The notes: generated by a model not told the origin, from the letters alone. Counted from the stretch's first letter, positions 54,313-63,633 are shown. The stretch is DNA of 64,000 bases from Porticoccus sp. W117 (GCF_030341905.1 NZ_JATAAF010000011.1:36333-100332), one strand, 5' to 3'. Numbers and translations are program-made.

Positions 54313-55226
54313 TGAGTACCTTTTGGAGTATTTGGATATCGGTCATTACCATCATTGTTCTCGGTGGTTGTACTTGGCTGCTGTTGGCAAACCGCAATGT
54401 GGAGTTGAGCGACGATCAGGCTCACTCGGGCAAAGCACCCACCACAGGGCATGTTTACGATGGTATTGAAGAGTACGACAACCCGCTGCCGGCCTGGTGG
54501 TTCTGGAGCTTCTTGCTGTCAGTGATTTTCAGCGTTGTCTACCTGGTGTTGTTCCCGGGTATGGGCAATTTTAAGGGTGTTCTCAACTGGACTCAGGAAA
54601 ACCAGTGGCAGGCGGAAATGGACAAGGCCGAGGAGCAGTATGGGCCGATTTATGCCCAGTTTGCCAACACCTCGGTTACCGAATTGGCCCGCGACCCCAT
54701 CGCCCTGAAAATGGGCCAGCGCCTGTTTGCCGATAACTGCGCCATTTGCCACGGAATCGATGCCAACGGCAGCCACGGCTTCCCCAATTTGGCGGACAAA
54801 GACTGGTTGTTTGGTGGCGAGCCGGAAACCATTGAGGCCACCATTGCCCACGGCCGCCAGGGTGCCATGCCAGCTTGGGGTGAAGTGATTGGCGAGGAAG
54901 GCGTAGTCAACGTATCCGAATACGTTCTCAGCCTCAGCGGTGAAGAGCACGATGCCGAACAGGCCGCCGCTGGTAAAGCTGTATTTGACGCCACCTGTAC
55001 CACCTGTCACGGCCCCGATGGCAAAGGCATGCAGGCTCTGGGTGCGCCCAACCTGACCGACAAAATCTGGGTGTATCGCGATCACCGTTATCCGCTGCGC
55101 TTGAGCATTCGTCACTCGGTGCGCAGTGGCCGCAACGGCATGATGCCTGCCCAGCAGGATCTGCTGCGCCCGGAGAAAATCCGCCTGCTGGCCTCCTACG
55201 TATTCAGCCTGACCGCAGACGATTAA
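54312..55226 (+). CDS. ccoP: cbb3-type oxidase diheme subunit III (CcoP)
   Basis: 304 residues. Two N-terminal membrane helices are followed by two cytochrome c domains with CAICHGIDANGSHGFPNL and CTTCHGPDGKGMQALGAPNLTD, and LPAWWFWSFLLSVIFSVVYL in the membrane. It passes electrons from cytochrome c to CcoO. Confidence 0.96.
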   Translation: MSTFWSIWISVITIIVLGGCTWLLLANRNVELSDDQAHSGKAPTTGHVYDGIEEYDNPLPAWWFWSFLLSVIFSVVYLVLFPGMGNFKGVLNWTQENQWQAEMDKAEEQYGPIYAQFANTSVTELARDPIALKMGQRLFADNCAICHGIDANGSHGFPNLADKDWLFGGEPETIEATIAHGRQGAMPAWGEVIGEEGVVNVSEYVLSLSGEEHDAEQAAAGKAVFDATCTTCHGPDGKGMQALGAPNLTDKIWVYRDHRYPLRLSIRHSVRSGRNGMMPAQQDLLRPEKIRLLASYVFSLTADD

Positions 55227-55281
55227 AGATTAGTAAACAGGGCGAAAGCTGCGCTTTCTTGCAGGGCGGGCTTTCTCCCTT

Positions 55282-55314
55282 ACAGGTTACAGGGGTGAAC
55301 TTCCTGTAACCTGT
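55282..55314. terminator. Perfect 12-bp hairpin after ccoP
   Basis: ACAGGTTACAGG-GGTGAACTT-CCTGTAACCTGT, 56 bp after the ccoP stop. A CCTGTAACC motif recurs at about 55334. It may end or protect the ccoNOQP mRNA, but lacks a T-run. Confidence 0.5.
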
Positions 55315-55373
55315 TTCCTGTAGCGCGCAGCGCGCCCTGTAACCTCGCTTTTTGTAGTAGTCAGGGATATTGC

Positions 55374-56792
55374 ATGACTGAGTTTCACCACAAGCCCACC
55401 CAAGTTGAACAGGCCCAGGAAGAAGAGGTTGTCAAAATTGTCAGCCTCTATCAGAGTGCCGACAAAGTCTATGCTCGCAAAGTAAAAGGGCTGTTTTCCA
55501 GCATACAGCGATGGAGTTGGTTGCCGCTGTTGGGGGCGTACTTTCTGCTGCCCTGGATTCAGTTCGACGGTCGCCAGATTGTCTGGTTTGACCTGATAGA
55601 GCGCAAATTTTACGTATTCCATTGGGTGTTCTGGCCGCAGGATTTTATGCTGCTGGCCTGGCTGCTGATTATCGCCGCCTTTTCCCTGTTTGCGGTGACC
55701 GTGGCAGTGGGCCGGGTGTGGTGTGGCTTTACCTGCCCGCAAACCGTGTGGACCCTGATGTTTATGTGGGCGGAGAATGTCTGCGAAGGGGATCGTCTGA
55801 AGCGCATCAAGCTGGATCGCGCGCCCTGGAATGCGGACAAACTGCTGCGCAAATCCGCCAAGCAAGCCATCTGGATTGCCATTGCCTTTGTCACCGGCCT
55901 CACCTTTGTAGGCTACTTCAACCCTATTCGCCAGCTGACCGTAGACCTGTTTACCTTCAGTACCGAATTCCAGCCATTGTTCTGGACGCTGTTTTTTACC
56001 GGCGCCACCTACATGAACGCCGGCTTTATGCGCGAACAGGTGTGCAAATACATGTGCCCCTATTCCCGCTTTCAGAGCTCCATGTACGACGAAAATACCC
56101 TGCTGGTTTCCTACGACCAGAAACGGGGTGAAGGTCGTGGGCCGCGTAAAAAAGGCGTGGATTACCGCGCCAATGGGCTGGGTGATTGTGTGGATTGCAC
56201 CCTCTGTGTGCAGGTGTGCCCGGTGGGTATCGATATTCGTGACGGTCTGCAGTATGAATGCATCAACTGCGGTTACTGTGTGGATGCCTGTAATGCGGTG
56301 ATGGACAAAATGGAATATCCTCGCGGCCTGATTCGCTTTACCACAGAAACCGAGTTGCAAGAGAAGAAGGTGCGCATCTGGCGGCCCAAACTGCTGGGCT
56401 ACATTCTCGGTGTACTGATTATGTCGACCGCCTTTGTATACACCATGGCGACTCGCATTCCGGTGGAAGTGAACGTGCAGCGGGATCGCAACGCATTGTT
56501 CCGCTTTACCAGCAACGGCGAGCTGGAAAACGCCTACACCCTGAAAATCAACAATATGGGTACCGAGGATCGCACTTACCGGATACTGGTGGCGGGGGAC
56601 TACGAATTTGATATCAAGGGCAACAGGGAAGTGCTGGTTAAAGAGGGAGAAGTGCACCATACCCTGATAAAATTGCGCCTCGACCCCCTGGCCCTGCAAG
56701 TGCCCAATGCGGATATCGTATTTACCGTGGAAGCCATTGACGACCCGGAAGTACGTGATACACAGGAAAGCCGGTTTATAGGGCCTAGATGA
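55374..56792 (+). CDS. ccoG: cbb3 oxidase accessory ferredoxin CcoG (copper reductase)
   Basis: 472 residues: about five membrane helices, then two [4Fe-4S] sites (CVDCTLCVQVCPVG and CINCGYCVDACNAV), a further CxxxC in CKYMCPYSRF, and a C-terminal immunoglobulin-like domain. CcoG reduces Cu(II) to Cu(I) for delivery to the oxidase. First of the ccoGHIS assembly genes. Confidence 0.95.
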   Translation: MTEFHHKPTQVEQAQEEEVVKIVSLYQSADKVYARKVKGLFSSIQRWSWLPLLGAYFLLPWIQFDGRQIVWFDLIERKFYVFHWVFWPQDFMLLAWLLIIAAFSLFAVTVAVGRVWCGFTCPQTVWTLMFMWAENVCEGDRLKRIKLDRAPWNADKLLRKSAKQAIWIAIAFVTGLTFVGYFNPIRQLTVDLFTFSTEFQPLFWTLFFTGATYMNAGFMREQVCKYMCPYSRFQSSMYDENTLLVSYDQKRGEGRGPRKKGVDYRANGLGDCVDCTLCVQVCPVGIDIRDGLQYECINCGYCVDACNAVMDKMEYPRGLIRFTTETELQEKKVRIWRPKLLGYILGVLIMSTAFVYTMATRIPVEVNVQRDRNALFRFTSNGELENAYTLKINNMGTEDRTYRILVAGDYEFDIKGNREVLVKEGEVHHTLIKLRLDPLALQVPNADIVFTVEAIDDPEVRDTQESRFIGPR

Positions 56793-56806
56793 CAACGCAA
56801 CACTTT

Positions 56807-56840
56807 GTCATCCTCATGCGGCTGCGCCGTTCAGGATGAC
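56807..56840. repeat. Short REP-like hairpin (GTCATCCT family)
   Basis: GTCATCCTCATGCGGCTGCGCCGTTCAGGATGAC lies between ccoG and ccoH and provides an in-frame ATG at 56836 that should not be taken as the ccoH start. Confidence 0.8.
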
Positions 56841-56859
56841 AAAAACAATCGAATACACC

Positions 56860-57378
56860 ATGCAAAAAATCATCGATACAAAACCCTGGTACCGCCAGTT
56901 CTGGCCCTGGCTGATTGTCGCCCTGCCGGCCACTGTGGTGGTGGCCGCTATCCTCACCGTGCGCCTGGCACTGCACAGCGCCGACGATATGGTGGTGGAC
57001 AACTACTACAAAGACGGCAAAGCCATCAACCAGCGTCTGGAGCAGGATCAGCGGGCGACCGCGCTGGGCCTGGTGGCCGAGTTGAGTTTTAACTTCGACA
57101 GTGGCCTGCTCAACGTCAGCTTGTCTGGTGACGATATGCCACAGGCGTTGCGCCTGCAGCTGATGCACCCCATGGAGGCAGACAACGACCGGGAAATCGT
57201 TCTCCAGCAGCAGGGGCAGGGCAGCTATCGCGGCGACCTGGGTCAGCGCCTGCAACACCGCTATCTGCTGCGTTTGCTCCCCGAAGGTGCTTCTGAAGAC
57301 AGCGCGGCGGAGTGGCGTTTAAATGGCGAGATCGATTTTAATCGCGGCCAGGGAGCGGTGCTCATTGCCGATCAATGA
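56860..57378 (+). CDS. ccoH: cbb3 oxidase assembly protein CcoH/FixH
   Basis: 172 residues from the ATG at 56860, which gives the family start KPWYRQFWPWLIVALPATVV with one N-terminal helix, and then VDNYYKDGKAINQRLEQDQRA, the FixH signature. It interacts with the copper ATPase and helps assemble CcoN. The ATG at 56836 lies in a repeat and is less likely. Confidence 0.88.
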   Translation: MQKIIDTKPWYRQFWPWLIVALPATVVVAAILTVRLALHSADDMVVDNYYKDGKAINQRLEQDQRATALGLVAELSFNFDSGLLNVSLSGDDMPQALRLQLMHPMEADNDREIVLQQQGQGSYRGDLGQRLQHRYLLRLLPEGASEDSAAEWRLNGEIDFNRGQGAVLIADQ

Positions 57379-57388
57379 GCTGTAAATT

Positions 57389-59794
57389 GTGACTACCAGC
57401 TGTTACCACTGCGGCCTGGATGTGCCGCCAGATTGCCACTTCCCGGTGACCATCGAAGGCATCGAGCAACCCATGTGCTGTCCCGGCTGCCAGGCGGTGG
57501 CCATAGCTATTGTCGATGGTGGTCTCGGCAACTTCTACAAATACCGTTCCCAGCAGCAGACCCGCCCGGAAGAGGGTGTCGACAACCGTTTTGCCGCCTA
57601 CGACCTGCCTGAAGTCCAAGAGGAGTTTGTCCACCATCTGGATGACGGCCAGCTACAGGTAGAGCTGTTGGTGGAGGGCATTACCTGTGCGGCCTGTTCC
57701 TGGCTGATTGAGCACCACTTGCAACGCATTGCCGGCGTGTCTGCCGTGCGTGTCAATGTCACTACCCATCGCTGTTGGTTGTCTTGGAACAACAGCCAGG
57801 TGCCGCTCAGTCGTTTGCTTTCCGCTCTTCAGGAAATTGGTTATCGCGCCCGCCCGGCGGGAGATGAAGAAGTGCGAGCCAACCGCAAGCGCGAAAACAC
57901 TCGCGCCCTGCAGCGTCTGGGGGTGGCCGGCATTGGCATGATGCAGGCGGGCATGTTGGCCATTGCCTTGTACGCCGGGGCGTTTGATGGCATCGAACAT
58001 CAGTGGCAGCAACTGCTGCGTTGGGTCAGCCTGGTGGTTGCCACGCCGGTAGTACTGTTTGCTGCGGCACCATTCTTTCGCGCTGCCTGGCGCAGCCTGA
58101 AGAGCTGGCATCTGGTGATGGATGTGCCGGTGTCACTGGCCATTGGTGGCGCTTATCTGGCCAGTGTGTGGGCAACCGTCAGTGGTTCTGGCGAAGTCTA
58201 TTTTGACTCCGTTTCCATGTTTACCTTTTTCCTGTTGCTGGGGCGCTACCTGGAGATGCGGGTGCGCCACCGCAACGAACAGCGCATGGAGGGCTTGGGC
58301 CAGTTGCTGCCACCGGTGGCGCGGCGGGTAGATGACCAAGGTGAGCATTCCGTGCCGGTTAAGGCGTTGCAGCCGAGAGATTTTGTCAAAGTAGGCCCCG
58401 GCGACATCATTCCCTGCGATGGTGTGGTGGTGGATGGCCACAGCAATGTGGTGGAAGCGGTGCTTACCGGTGAGCAGAGCCCGGTGGAAAAAACACGTGG
58501 CGATGCCGTCAGTGCTGGCACCGTCAACAGTGAAAACCCGCTGCTGATTGAGGTGCAGGCGGTTGGCAAGCGCACGCGTCTGTCAGCCATCCTGCAATTG
58601 GTTGCACGAGCGCAGCTGGAAAAGCCCCGCCAGTTGGCATTGGCAGATCGCCTGGCCGGTTACTTTGTCGGCTTTGTGTTGCTGGTGTCGGCGGCCGTGG
58701 CCTGGCACTGGTATCAACAGGCGCCGGAAAAAGCCCTTTGGGTGACGCTGTCAGTATTGGTGGTCACATGCCCCTGTGCTCTGTCACTGGCTACCCCCAC
58801 CGCATTGGCAGTGGCTACCCACGGTTTGCGCCAGCGCGGCCTGCTGGTCAGCCGGGGTCATGTGATGGATGGGCTGCTGAAAATCAAACGGGTGGTGTTT
58901 GATAAAACCGGTACCCTCACCACCGGTGAGATGAAGGTGGCCAAGGTGATTTCCCGCAGTGGTGCGCCGGAGCAAAAGATACTCGCCATAGCCGCCGCCC
59001 TGGAAGCGGGTTCCCGCCACCCCATCGCCCGCGCCTTTGATGAATGCGATGGTGGCCTGATGGCCACAGCCATTGATAACCGCATTGGTGCGGGAGTGAG
59101 TGGCATTGTTGATGGTGTGCGCTACGCCATAGGCCGGGAGCAGTACATTACCGAGTTGTTTGGCCGCAGCGATGAGTTACCAGAGGCCCCCGCAGGTGGC
59201 GAAGTGTGGTTGCTGTTGGCCAGTGAGTCGAGAATCCTGGGCTGGATTCTATTGCGTGATCAGTTGCGCCCGGATGCCGCCGATGCGGTGGCTCGCTTAC
59301 AGACCAACGGCGTACAGGTGGAGTTGCTCAGTGGTGATCGCCCGGTGGCGGTGGCTGCGCTGGCTTCCCAGTTGGGCATCAGCCATTGGCAGGGGGGGAT
59401 TTCCCCGGAGGAAAAACTCGCCCATGTACGCCAGTTGCAGACCCAGCAGCAGCCGGTGTTGATGGTGGGTGATGGTATCAACGATGTGCCAGTGCTCAGC
59501 GGCGCCGATGTGTCGGTAGCCATGGGTGATGCAGCGGATATTGCCCGCATTCATGCGGACAGTATCCTGATGTCCAGCGAGATTGGCGTGCTGCCGCAAT
59601 CTTTGACCTTTGCTCACTTTACCCACCGTATAATTCGCCAAAACCTGGGCTGGGCATTGGCGTATAATCTGTTGGCTTTGCCACTGGCAGCGCTGGGGCT
59701 GGTACCGCCTTGGGCGGCGGCCATTGGCATGTCTGCCAGTTCGCTGGTGGTGGTGTTGAATGCACTGCGGTTGTCGCGAGGTGCGAGAAGGTGA
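57389..59794 (+). CDS. ccoI: Copper-transporting P1B-type ATPase CcoI/FixI
   Basis: 801 residues. The N-terminal Cys-rich region (CYHCGLDVPPDCHF, MCCPGCQAVA) precedes an HMA domain with GITCAACSWLIE, then eight membrane helices including the CPC motif VVTCPCALSLATPTA, the phosphorylated Asp in FDKTGTLTTGEM, and GDGINDVPVLSGAD. It exports copper to the periplasm for cbb3 oxidase maturation. GTG start. Its stop codon lies in the left arm of palindromic element P2. Confidence 0.95.
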   Translation: MTTSCYHCGLDVPPDCHFPVTIEGIEQPMCCPGCQAVAIAIVDGGLGNFYKYRSQQQTRPEEGVDNRFAAYDLPEVQEEFVHHLDDGQLQVELLVEGITCAACSWLIEHHLQRIAGVSAVRVNVTTHRCWLSWNNSQVPLSRLLSALQEIGYRARPAGDEEVRANRKRENTRALQRLGVAGIGMMQAGMLAIALYAGAFDGIEHQWQQLLRWVSLVVATPVVLFAAAPFFRAAWRSLKSWHLVMDVPVSLAIGGAYLASVWATVSGSGEVYFDSVSMFTFFLLLGRYLEMRVRHRNEQRMEGLGQLLPPVARRVDDQGEHSVPVKALQPRDFVKVGPGDIIPCDGVVVDGHSNVVEAVLTGEQSPVEKTRGDAVSAGTVNSENPLLIEVQAVGKRTRLSAILQLVARAQLEKPRQLALADRLAGYFVGFVLLVSAAVAWHWYQQAPEKALWVTLSVLVVTCPCALSLATPTALAVATHGLRQRGLLVSRGHVMDGLLKIKRVVFDKTGTLTTGEMKVAKVISRSGAPEQKILAIAAALEAGSRHPIARAFDECDGGLMATAIDNRIGAGVSGIVDGVRYAIGREQYITELFGRSDELPEAPAGGEVWLLLASESRILGWILLRDQLRPDAADAVARLQTNGVQVELLSGDRPVAVAALASQLGISHWQGGISPEEKLAHVRQLQTQQQPVLMVGDGINDVPVLSGADVSVAMGDAADIARIHADSILMSSEIGVLPQSLTFAHFTHRIIRQNLGWALAYNLLALPLAALGLVPPWAAAIGMSASSLVVVLNALRLSRGARR

Positions 59795-59895
59795 GTTGGG
59801 TACTGGTTGCTGTGACTCGCCGTAAACCCTTCCATGGGGGCTCGAGGCCAGCATCCGTGCTGGCCACGGTCACAGCAACCAGTACCCAACTCACC
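59790..59895. repeat. Palindromic element P2: inverted arms around a 52-nt two-hairpin core
   Basis: Arms 59790-59816 and 59869-59895 are perfect complements over 27 bp (GGTGAGTTGGGTACTGG...). The core (59817-59868) contains CCC-TTCCAT-GGG and GCCAGC-ATCCGT-GCTGGC, enclosed by CGT/ACG, in register with the P1 core at 8041-8092. It lies between ccoI and ccoS, with the ccoI stop in the left arm. Confidence 0.85.
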
Positions 59896-59912
59896 GGAAT
59901 AGGTTCTTTGGT

Positions 59913-60074
59913 ATGGCTAGCCTTTACTTGTTAATCCCCATTACCATCCTGCTGCTGCTGATCGCAGTCGGCGTTTATTTCTGGGCGGTAAAAAGTGGCC
60001 AGTACGATGACCTGGATGGTGAGGCGGAGCGAATCTTGTTTGACGATGAGCCAGAGGGCGAAGACAAGCAGTGA
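59913..60074 (+). CDS. ccoS: cbb3 oxidase assembly protein CcoS
   Basis: 53 residues: one N-terminal helix (YLLIPITILLLLIAVGVYFWAV) followed by KSGQYDDLDGEAERILFDD, the CcoS signature. It is needed for cofactor insertion into cbb3 oxidase. Standard position after ccoI; the palindromic element P2 separates the two. Confidence 0.93.
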   Translation: MASLYLLIPITILLLLIAVGVYFWAVKSGQYDDLDGEAERILFDDEPEGEDKQ

Positions 60075-60075
60075 A

Positions 60076-60117
60076 CCCCGTCTCCCGTCTCCCGTTTCCC
60101 GTCTCACATCTCCCGTA
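60076..60117. repeat. Short tandem repeat CCCGTCT
   Basis: Five to six imperfect copies of a 7-bp unit (CCCGTCTCCCGTCTCCCGTT and variants) fill the gap between ccoS and the next gene, right before its start. Copy number may vary between strains. Confidence 0.7.
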
Positions 60118-60120
60118 GCA

Positions 60121-60849
60121 ATGATTGATACGGCGGTATTGGCCGGTCTGGTGGCCATGGGTGTATCCAGTGGTGCCCACTGCATTGGCATGTGCGGTGG
60201 CATTGCCGCAGCGCTGGGGTTTGCGGTTGATCCGCAACGCACTTCCCTTGGCCAGAGGCTGCCGGTGCTGCTGAGTTATAACCTGGGCCGGGTGGTGAGT
60301 TACAGTGTCGCCGGTGCCCTTGTGGGGTTGCTGGGTGAGCTTAGTCGCCAATTGCACAGCAATATGATGGTGATATTGCGCACTCTGGCAGCTGTGTTGC
60401 TGGTGATGATGGCATTTTACCTGGCGGATTGGTGGCGAGGCCTGGTGCGCCTGGAAAAGCTCGGGTCAGGTTTCTGGCGGTTGTTGCAACCATTGGGGAG
60501 CAAGTTAATGCCGGTGCGCACACCTGGCGGCGCATTGTTGCTGGGGATGGTGTGGGGGTGGTTGCCCTGTGGTCTGGTTTACAGTGCCCTGGCCCTGGCG
60601 GCTACGACAGGTAATCCGGCGGGGTCGGCATTGGGCATGGCTATTTTTGGCCTGTTGACCATTCCCGCCATGCTGGCCGGCGGCATATTTTCTGACCAGG
60701 TGAAGCGCTGGCTGCAAAACCGCACCTTGCGTACGGTAATGGCTTTGCTATTGCTGGGCTTTGCCGGTTGGGTATTCTGGACCGGTGCAGGGCATGTGCT
60801 GGCCGGGGATCATAGTGAGGGAGATTTACACTGCCTGCCTTGGCATTGA
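60121..60849 (+). CDS. TauE/SafE-family membrane protein of the cbb3 cluster
   Basis: 242 residues with six or more helices. The first segment AGLVAMGVSSGAHCIGMCGGIAAALGFA has the conserved GxHCxGMCGG typical of the sulfite exporter TauE/SafE proteins found beside ccoS in many gammaproteobacteria, where they are thought to help copper or redox handling. The MIDTAV start at 60121 is chosen; the upstream frame covers ccoS and the repeat. Its ribosome site is unclear because of the tandem repeat. Confidence 0.88.
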   Translation: MIDTAVLAGLVAMGVSSGAHCIGMCGGIAAALGFAVDPQRTSLGQRLPVLLSYNLGRVVSYSVAGALVGLLGELSRQLHSNMMVILRTLAAVLLVMMAFYLADWWRGLVRLEKLGSGFWRLLQPLGSKLMPVRTPGGALLLGMVWGWLPCGLVYSALALAATTGNPAGSALGMAIFGLLTIPAMLAGGIFSDQVKRWLQNRTLRTVMALLLLGFAGWVFWTGAGHVLAGDHSEGDLHCLPWH

Positions 60850-60861
60850 CCCCATTATTAG

Positions 60862-60935
60862 GTCATCCCCGCGAAAGCGGGGATCCATTTCGGTAAATGC
60901 TCGAAATGGTGGATTCCCGCCTGTGCGGGAATGAC
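60862..60935. repeat. REP-like element (GTCATCCCCGCG family)
   Basis: GTCATCCCCGCGAAAGCGGGGATCC...GGATTCCCGCCTGTGCGGGAATGAC with inner ATTTCGG/CGAAAT arms. The rest of the 310-bp gap to 61158 shows no gene. Confidence 0.9.
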
Positions 60936-61158
60936 GCAGAAGGTAAATGGGCAATACGTCAACGTCTAGTGGCCTTGTCGTCACTGCTTTTCAGTTGACA
61001 TTGGTCAAGGGCTGCTGTTGACTGCCGTTGGATAATTACCTCGTTGTAGGTAGGGCGAAAAATCGGCTTTGCTAGAGATTTAATGGCCAAGAACAACTAT
61101 TATTAAGAGATGCGCTGAACAGCCATCGTAATCTATCGAGTTTGTTGGGGAGTAACCT

Positions 61159-61761
61159 ATGTTTAACCATATTCCGGGCCTGTTGTTTAACCCTCGCCAG
61201 GAGTGGAAAAAGATTGCCCACCTGTCCGATGAGGCGCTGAAACGCCAGCTGCCGTACTTCATCGTCATGGCACTGATTCCCGCTGTGGGCTTTTACTACG
61301 GAACCACTCAGGTGGGCTGGTCCATTATCGGCGACAAGGTGTACCGCATCACCGAATCCAGTGCCTTGCCACTGACGGTATTGTTCTACGCCGCTATTGT
61401 CGGCTCGGTATTGGCAGTGGGTTACATTATTCACTGGATGTCGCGCACTTATCGCGGTGACTCCTTCCGTATCAAAGACTTTGTGCTGGTTGGTTACGCC
61501 ATGACTCCGGTGTTTATTGCCGGTGCATTCAGCTTTTATCCGATTTTCTGGCTCGACATCATTATCGCTACTGCAGCCTGTAGCTACATGATCTATCAGC
61601 TTTACGTGGCTATTCCCTTGTTGCTGCACGTACCCGAGGAGCGCGGCTTCCTGTTTGCCAGCGCGGTGATGATGATGGTGCTGGTGCTGGCTGTAGTTAT
61701 TCTCGGTGCTACCGTGATTCTCTGGGAATTGGGCGCTATGCCGGTCTTTATAGACGGATAG
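61159..61761 (+). CDS. Yip1-family membrane protein
   Basis: 200 residues with five helices. The N-terminal NHIPGLLFNPRQEWKKIA is the Yip1 (PF04893) opening and VGYAMTPVFIAGAF is the conserved GY-x-x-x-P region. The family is common in gammaproteobacteria and function is unknown. GGGGAG precedes the ATG. Confidence 0.85.
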   Translation: MFNHIPGLLFNPRQEWKKIAHLSDEALKRQLPYFIVMALIPAVGFYYGTTQVGWSIIGDKVYRITESSALPLTVLFYAAIVGSVLAVGYIIHWMSRTYRGDSFRIKDFVLVGYAMTPVFIAGAFSFYPIFWLDIIIATAACSYMIYQLYVAIPLLLHVPEERGFLFASAVMMMVLVLAVVILGATVILWELGAMPVFIDG

Positions 61762-61825
61762 TTTATAGATAGACAGCTTTTAACATTGCCGATCGCTGGT
61801 GCTTGCCATAAGATCGAGCGATGCC

Positions 61826-61852
61826 AAAGCCGGGCAGTTGCCCGGCTTTTTT
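61826..61852 (+). terminator. Rho-independent terminator after the Yip1 gene
   Basis: AAAGCCGGGCA-GT-TGCCCGGCTTTTTT, strong stem and T-run, 65 bp after the stop. Confidence 0.92.
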
Positions 61853-61879
61853 GTGTCAGGGAATTTGTTGGGGAAAATC

Positions 61880-62263
61880 GTGCGTTTACTACACACCATG
61901 CTGCGGGTTGGCGATTTGGAACAATCCATCTCCTTTTATTGCGATGTACTGGGCATGAGCCTGCTGCGTCGTAAAGACTATCCCGATGGCCGTTTTACCC
62001 TGGCCTTTCTCGGCTACGGACCGGAATCCGAAAACACCGCACTGGAACTGACCCATAACTGGGATACTGATAGCTACGAAAAGGGTACCGGCTTCGGCCA
62101 CCTGGCGATCGCCGTACCCGATGTGTACGCTGCCTGCGAACAGATTCGCGCCAAGGGCGGCCGCGTAGTGCGCGAAGCCGGGCCCATGAAACATGGCACC
62201 ACGGTGTTGGCGTTTGTGGAAGATCCGGACGGCTATCAGATCGAACTGCTCTCTGAAAAATAA
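61880..62263 (+). CDS. gloA: Lactoylglutathione lyase (glyoxalase I)
   Basis: 127 residues starting at the GTG at 61880 (GGGGA upstream). The metal ligands are His and Glu in [34 protein letters not shown] and [10 protein letters not shown]. Converts the methylglyoxal-glutathione adduct to lactoylglutathione. The reading frame upstream has no family similarity. Confidence 0.95.
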   Translation: MRLLHTMLRVGDLEQSISFYCDVLGMSLLRRKDYPDGRFTLAFLGYGPESENTALELTHNWDTDSYEKGTGFGHLAIAVPDVYAACEQIRAKGGRVVREAGPMKHGTTVLAFVEDPDGYQIELLSEK

Positions 62264-62288
62264 CTTTTTAATCAAGGAAAAAGGGAAT

Positions 62289-63608
62289 ATGAAAAAACTG
62301 TTTATTGTTGTTTTGCTGCTGGTTGCGGTTGCCGTACTCGGCGGCCCCATGCTGACCGCCAAGGTGGCCAAAGACGGCTTGGAACAACAGGTGGCGCAGA
62401 TCAATGAAATACCTGGCTACAGCGCCGAATTGGTGAATTATGACAAAGGCTGGTTTAACGCCACCACCCAACTGCGTATTGGCATTGACGAGACGATGTA
62501 CGCCGGCACTCCTGGCACCAGCAACATCGGGGATCTGTCGTTACTGTTCGATATGGATATCGCTCACGGTCCGCTGCTGCTGGGTGACGAAGTGGGCGTT
62601 GGCCTGGTGTCTTCCAGCGGTACCTTGAACGAAGACAATATGCCCGCTGTAAGCGAGTTTCGAGAAAAAGCCGGTCTGGATACCCTGGTAACTTACCGTC
62701 AAGTCACCGATTTGTTGGGTGTCAGCCACTACACATCCGAAATTCCGGCGTTTGAAGCCAGTGATGCCAACGGGCGCATTGCGTTTGGCGGCATGGATAT
62801 CGCCGGTGACTACGATTTGAAAGCCAACACCATGACCGGCAAAGGCACCATCGGCTAGCTGGAAATATCCGGTCAGGGTGCCACCGTTGTGTTTGAACCC
62901 ATGCAGATGGATTTCGACATGGAAATCCTCAACTGGATGGTGCAATTGGGTAGCCAGAACTTTGTGATGCCAGGCATGAAGGTTTACCAGGGCAACAGTG
63001 CCGATGGTGAGCCGATGGCATCGTTCAGCAACGCCAAGTTGTTATCCAATGCGGACAGTGATGGCGAAGGCTCCATGGGCATGACCATGACCGTGGCGAT
63101 GGAAACTCTGAGCGCTCAGGGCATGGAATTGCAGGATTTCAACCTGGATATCGCCTTTGAAAAAATCAGCCTGAAAGCCATTGAGCAATTTGGTCAGCTG
63201 TACAAAGATGCCATGGCCAATGCCGCCGACCCGGAGCTGGCGCAAATGCAAATGGCTATGGGCAGCACCGCACTATTACCTGCGCTGCTGGAAAATTCCC
63301 CGGTATTTGCCATCCCCGATTTGAGCTTCAAGCTCAACGGTGAGCCACTTAATGCCAATGCGCGTATAGCAGTTAATGCAGAAGGGTTGGATACCTCTAC
63401 TGTGATGATGAATCCCCAGCCCTTGCTGCAAAAGCTGGTAGCCAACCTGAATCTGGAAGTCAGTGATGTCCTGATGCAGCAATTCGGAATCATGCTCGGT
63501 CCCCAGGCAGCCATGCTGCAAAAGACCGAAACCGGTCATCAGCTGAAATTTGAAATGAAAGACGGTGCCGCCACCCTCAATGGTCAACCACTGCCGCCTC
63601 TCTTTTAA
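62289..63608 (+). pseudogene. DUF945 (YdgA-like) gene interrupted by an in-frame amber codon
   Basis: Two open parts in the same frame, 62289-62858 (ending GKGTIG) and 62859-63608 (beginning LEISGQG), separated only by a TAG at 62856-62858. Together they would give 438 residues, close to the DUF945 length. The N terminus is MKKLFIVVLLLVAVAVLGGPM (a helix or signal), and VNYDKGWFNATTQLRI is the family motif. Only one base change is needed to restore the gene, so the mutation is recent, a sequencing error or a read-through. A GTG at 62889 could restart translation of the second part. Two terminators follow. Confidence 0.8.
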
Positions 63609-63633
63609 AACCCGATTGATTCTGTTTCCACTG

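Noticed and set aside
55287..56795. A 502-codon open frame opposite ccoG
   Set aside because: Antisense shadow; the ferredoxin motifs of ccoG on the plus strand are decisive.
62856..62858. Pyrrolysine or selenocysteine recoding at the TAG in the DUF945 gene
   Set aside because: TAG is not a selenocysteine codon, and nothing in the window supports pyrrolysine; a nonsense mutation or sequence error is simpler.
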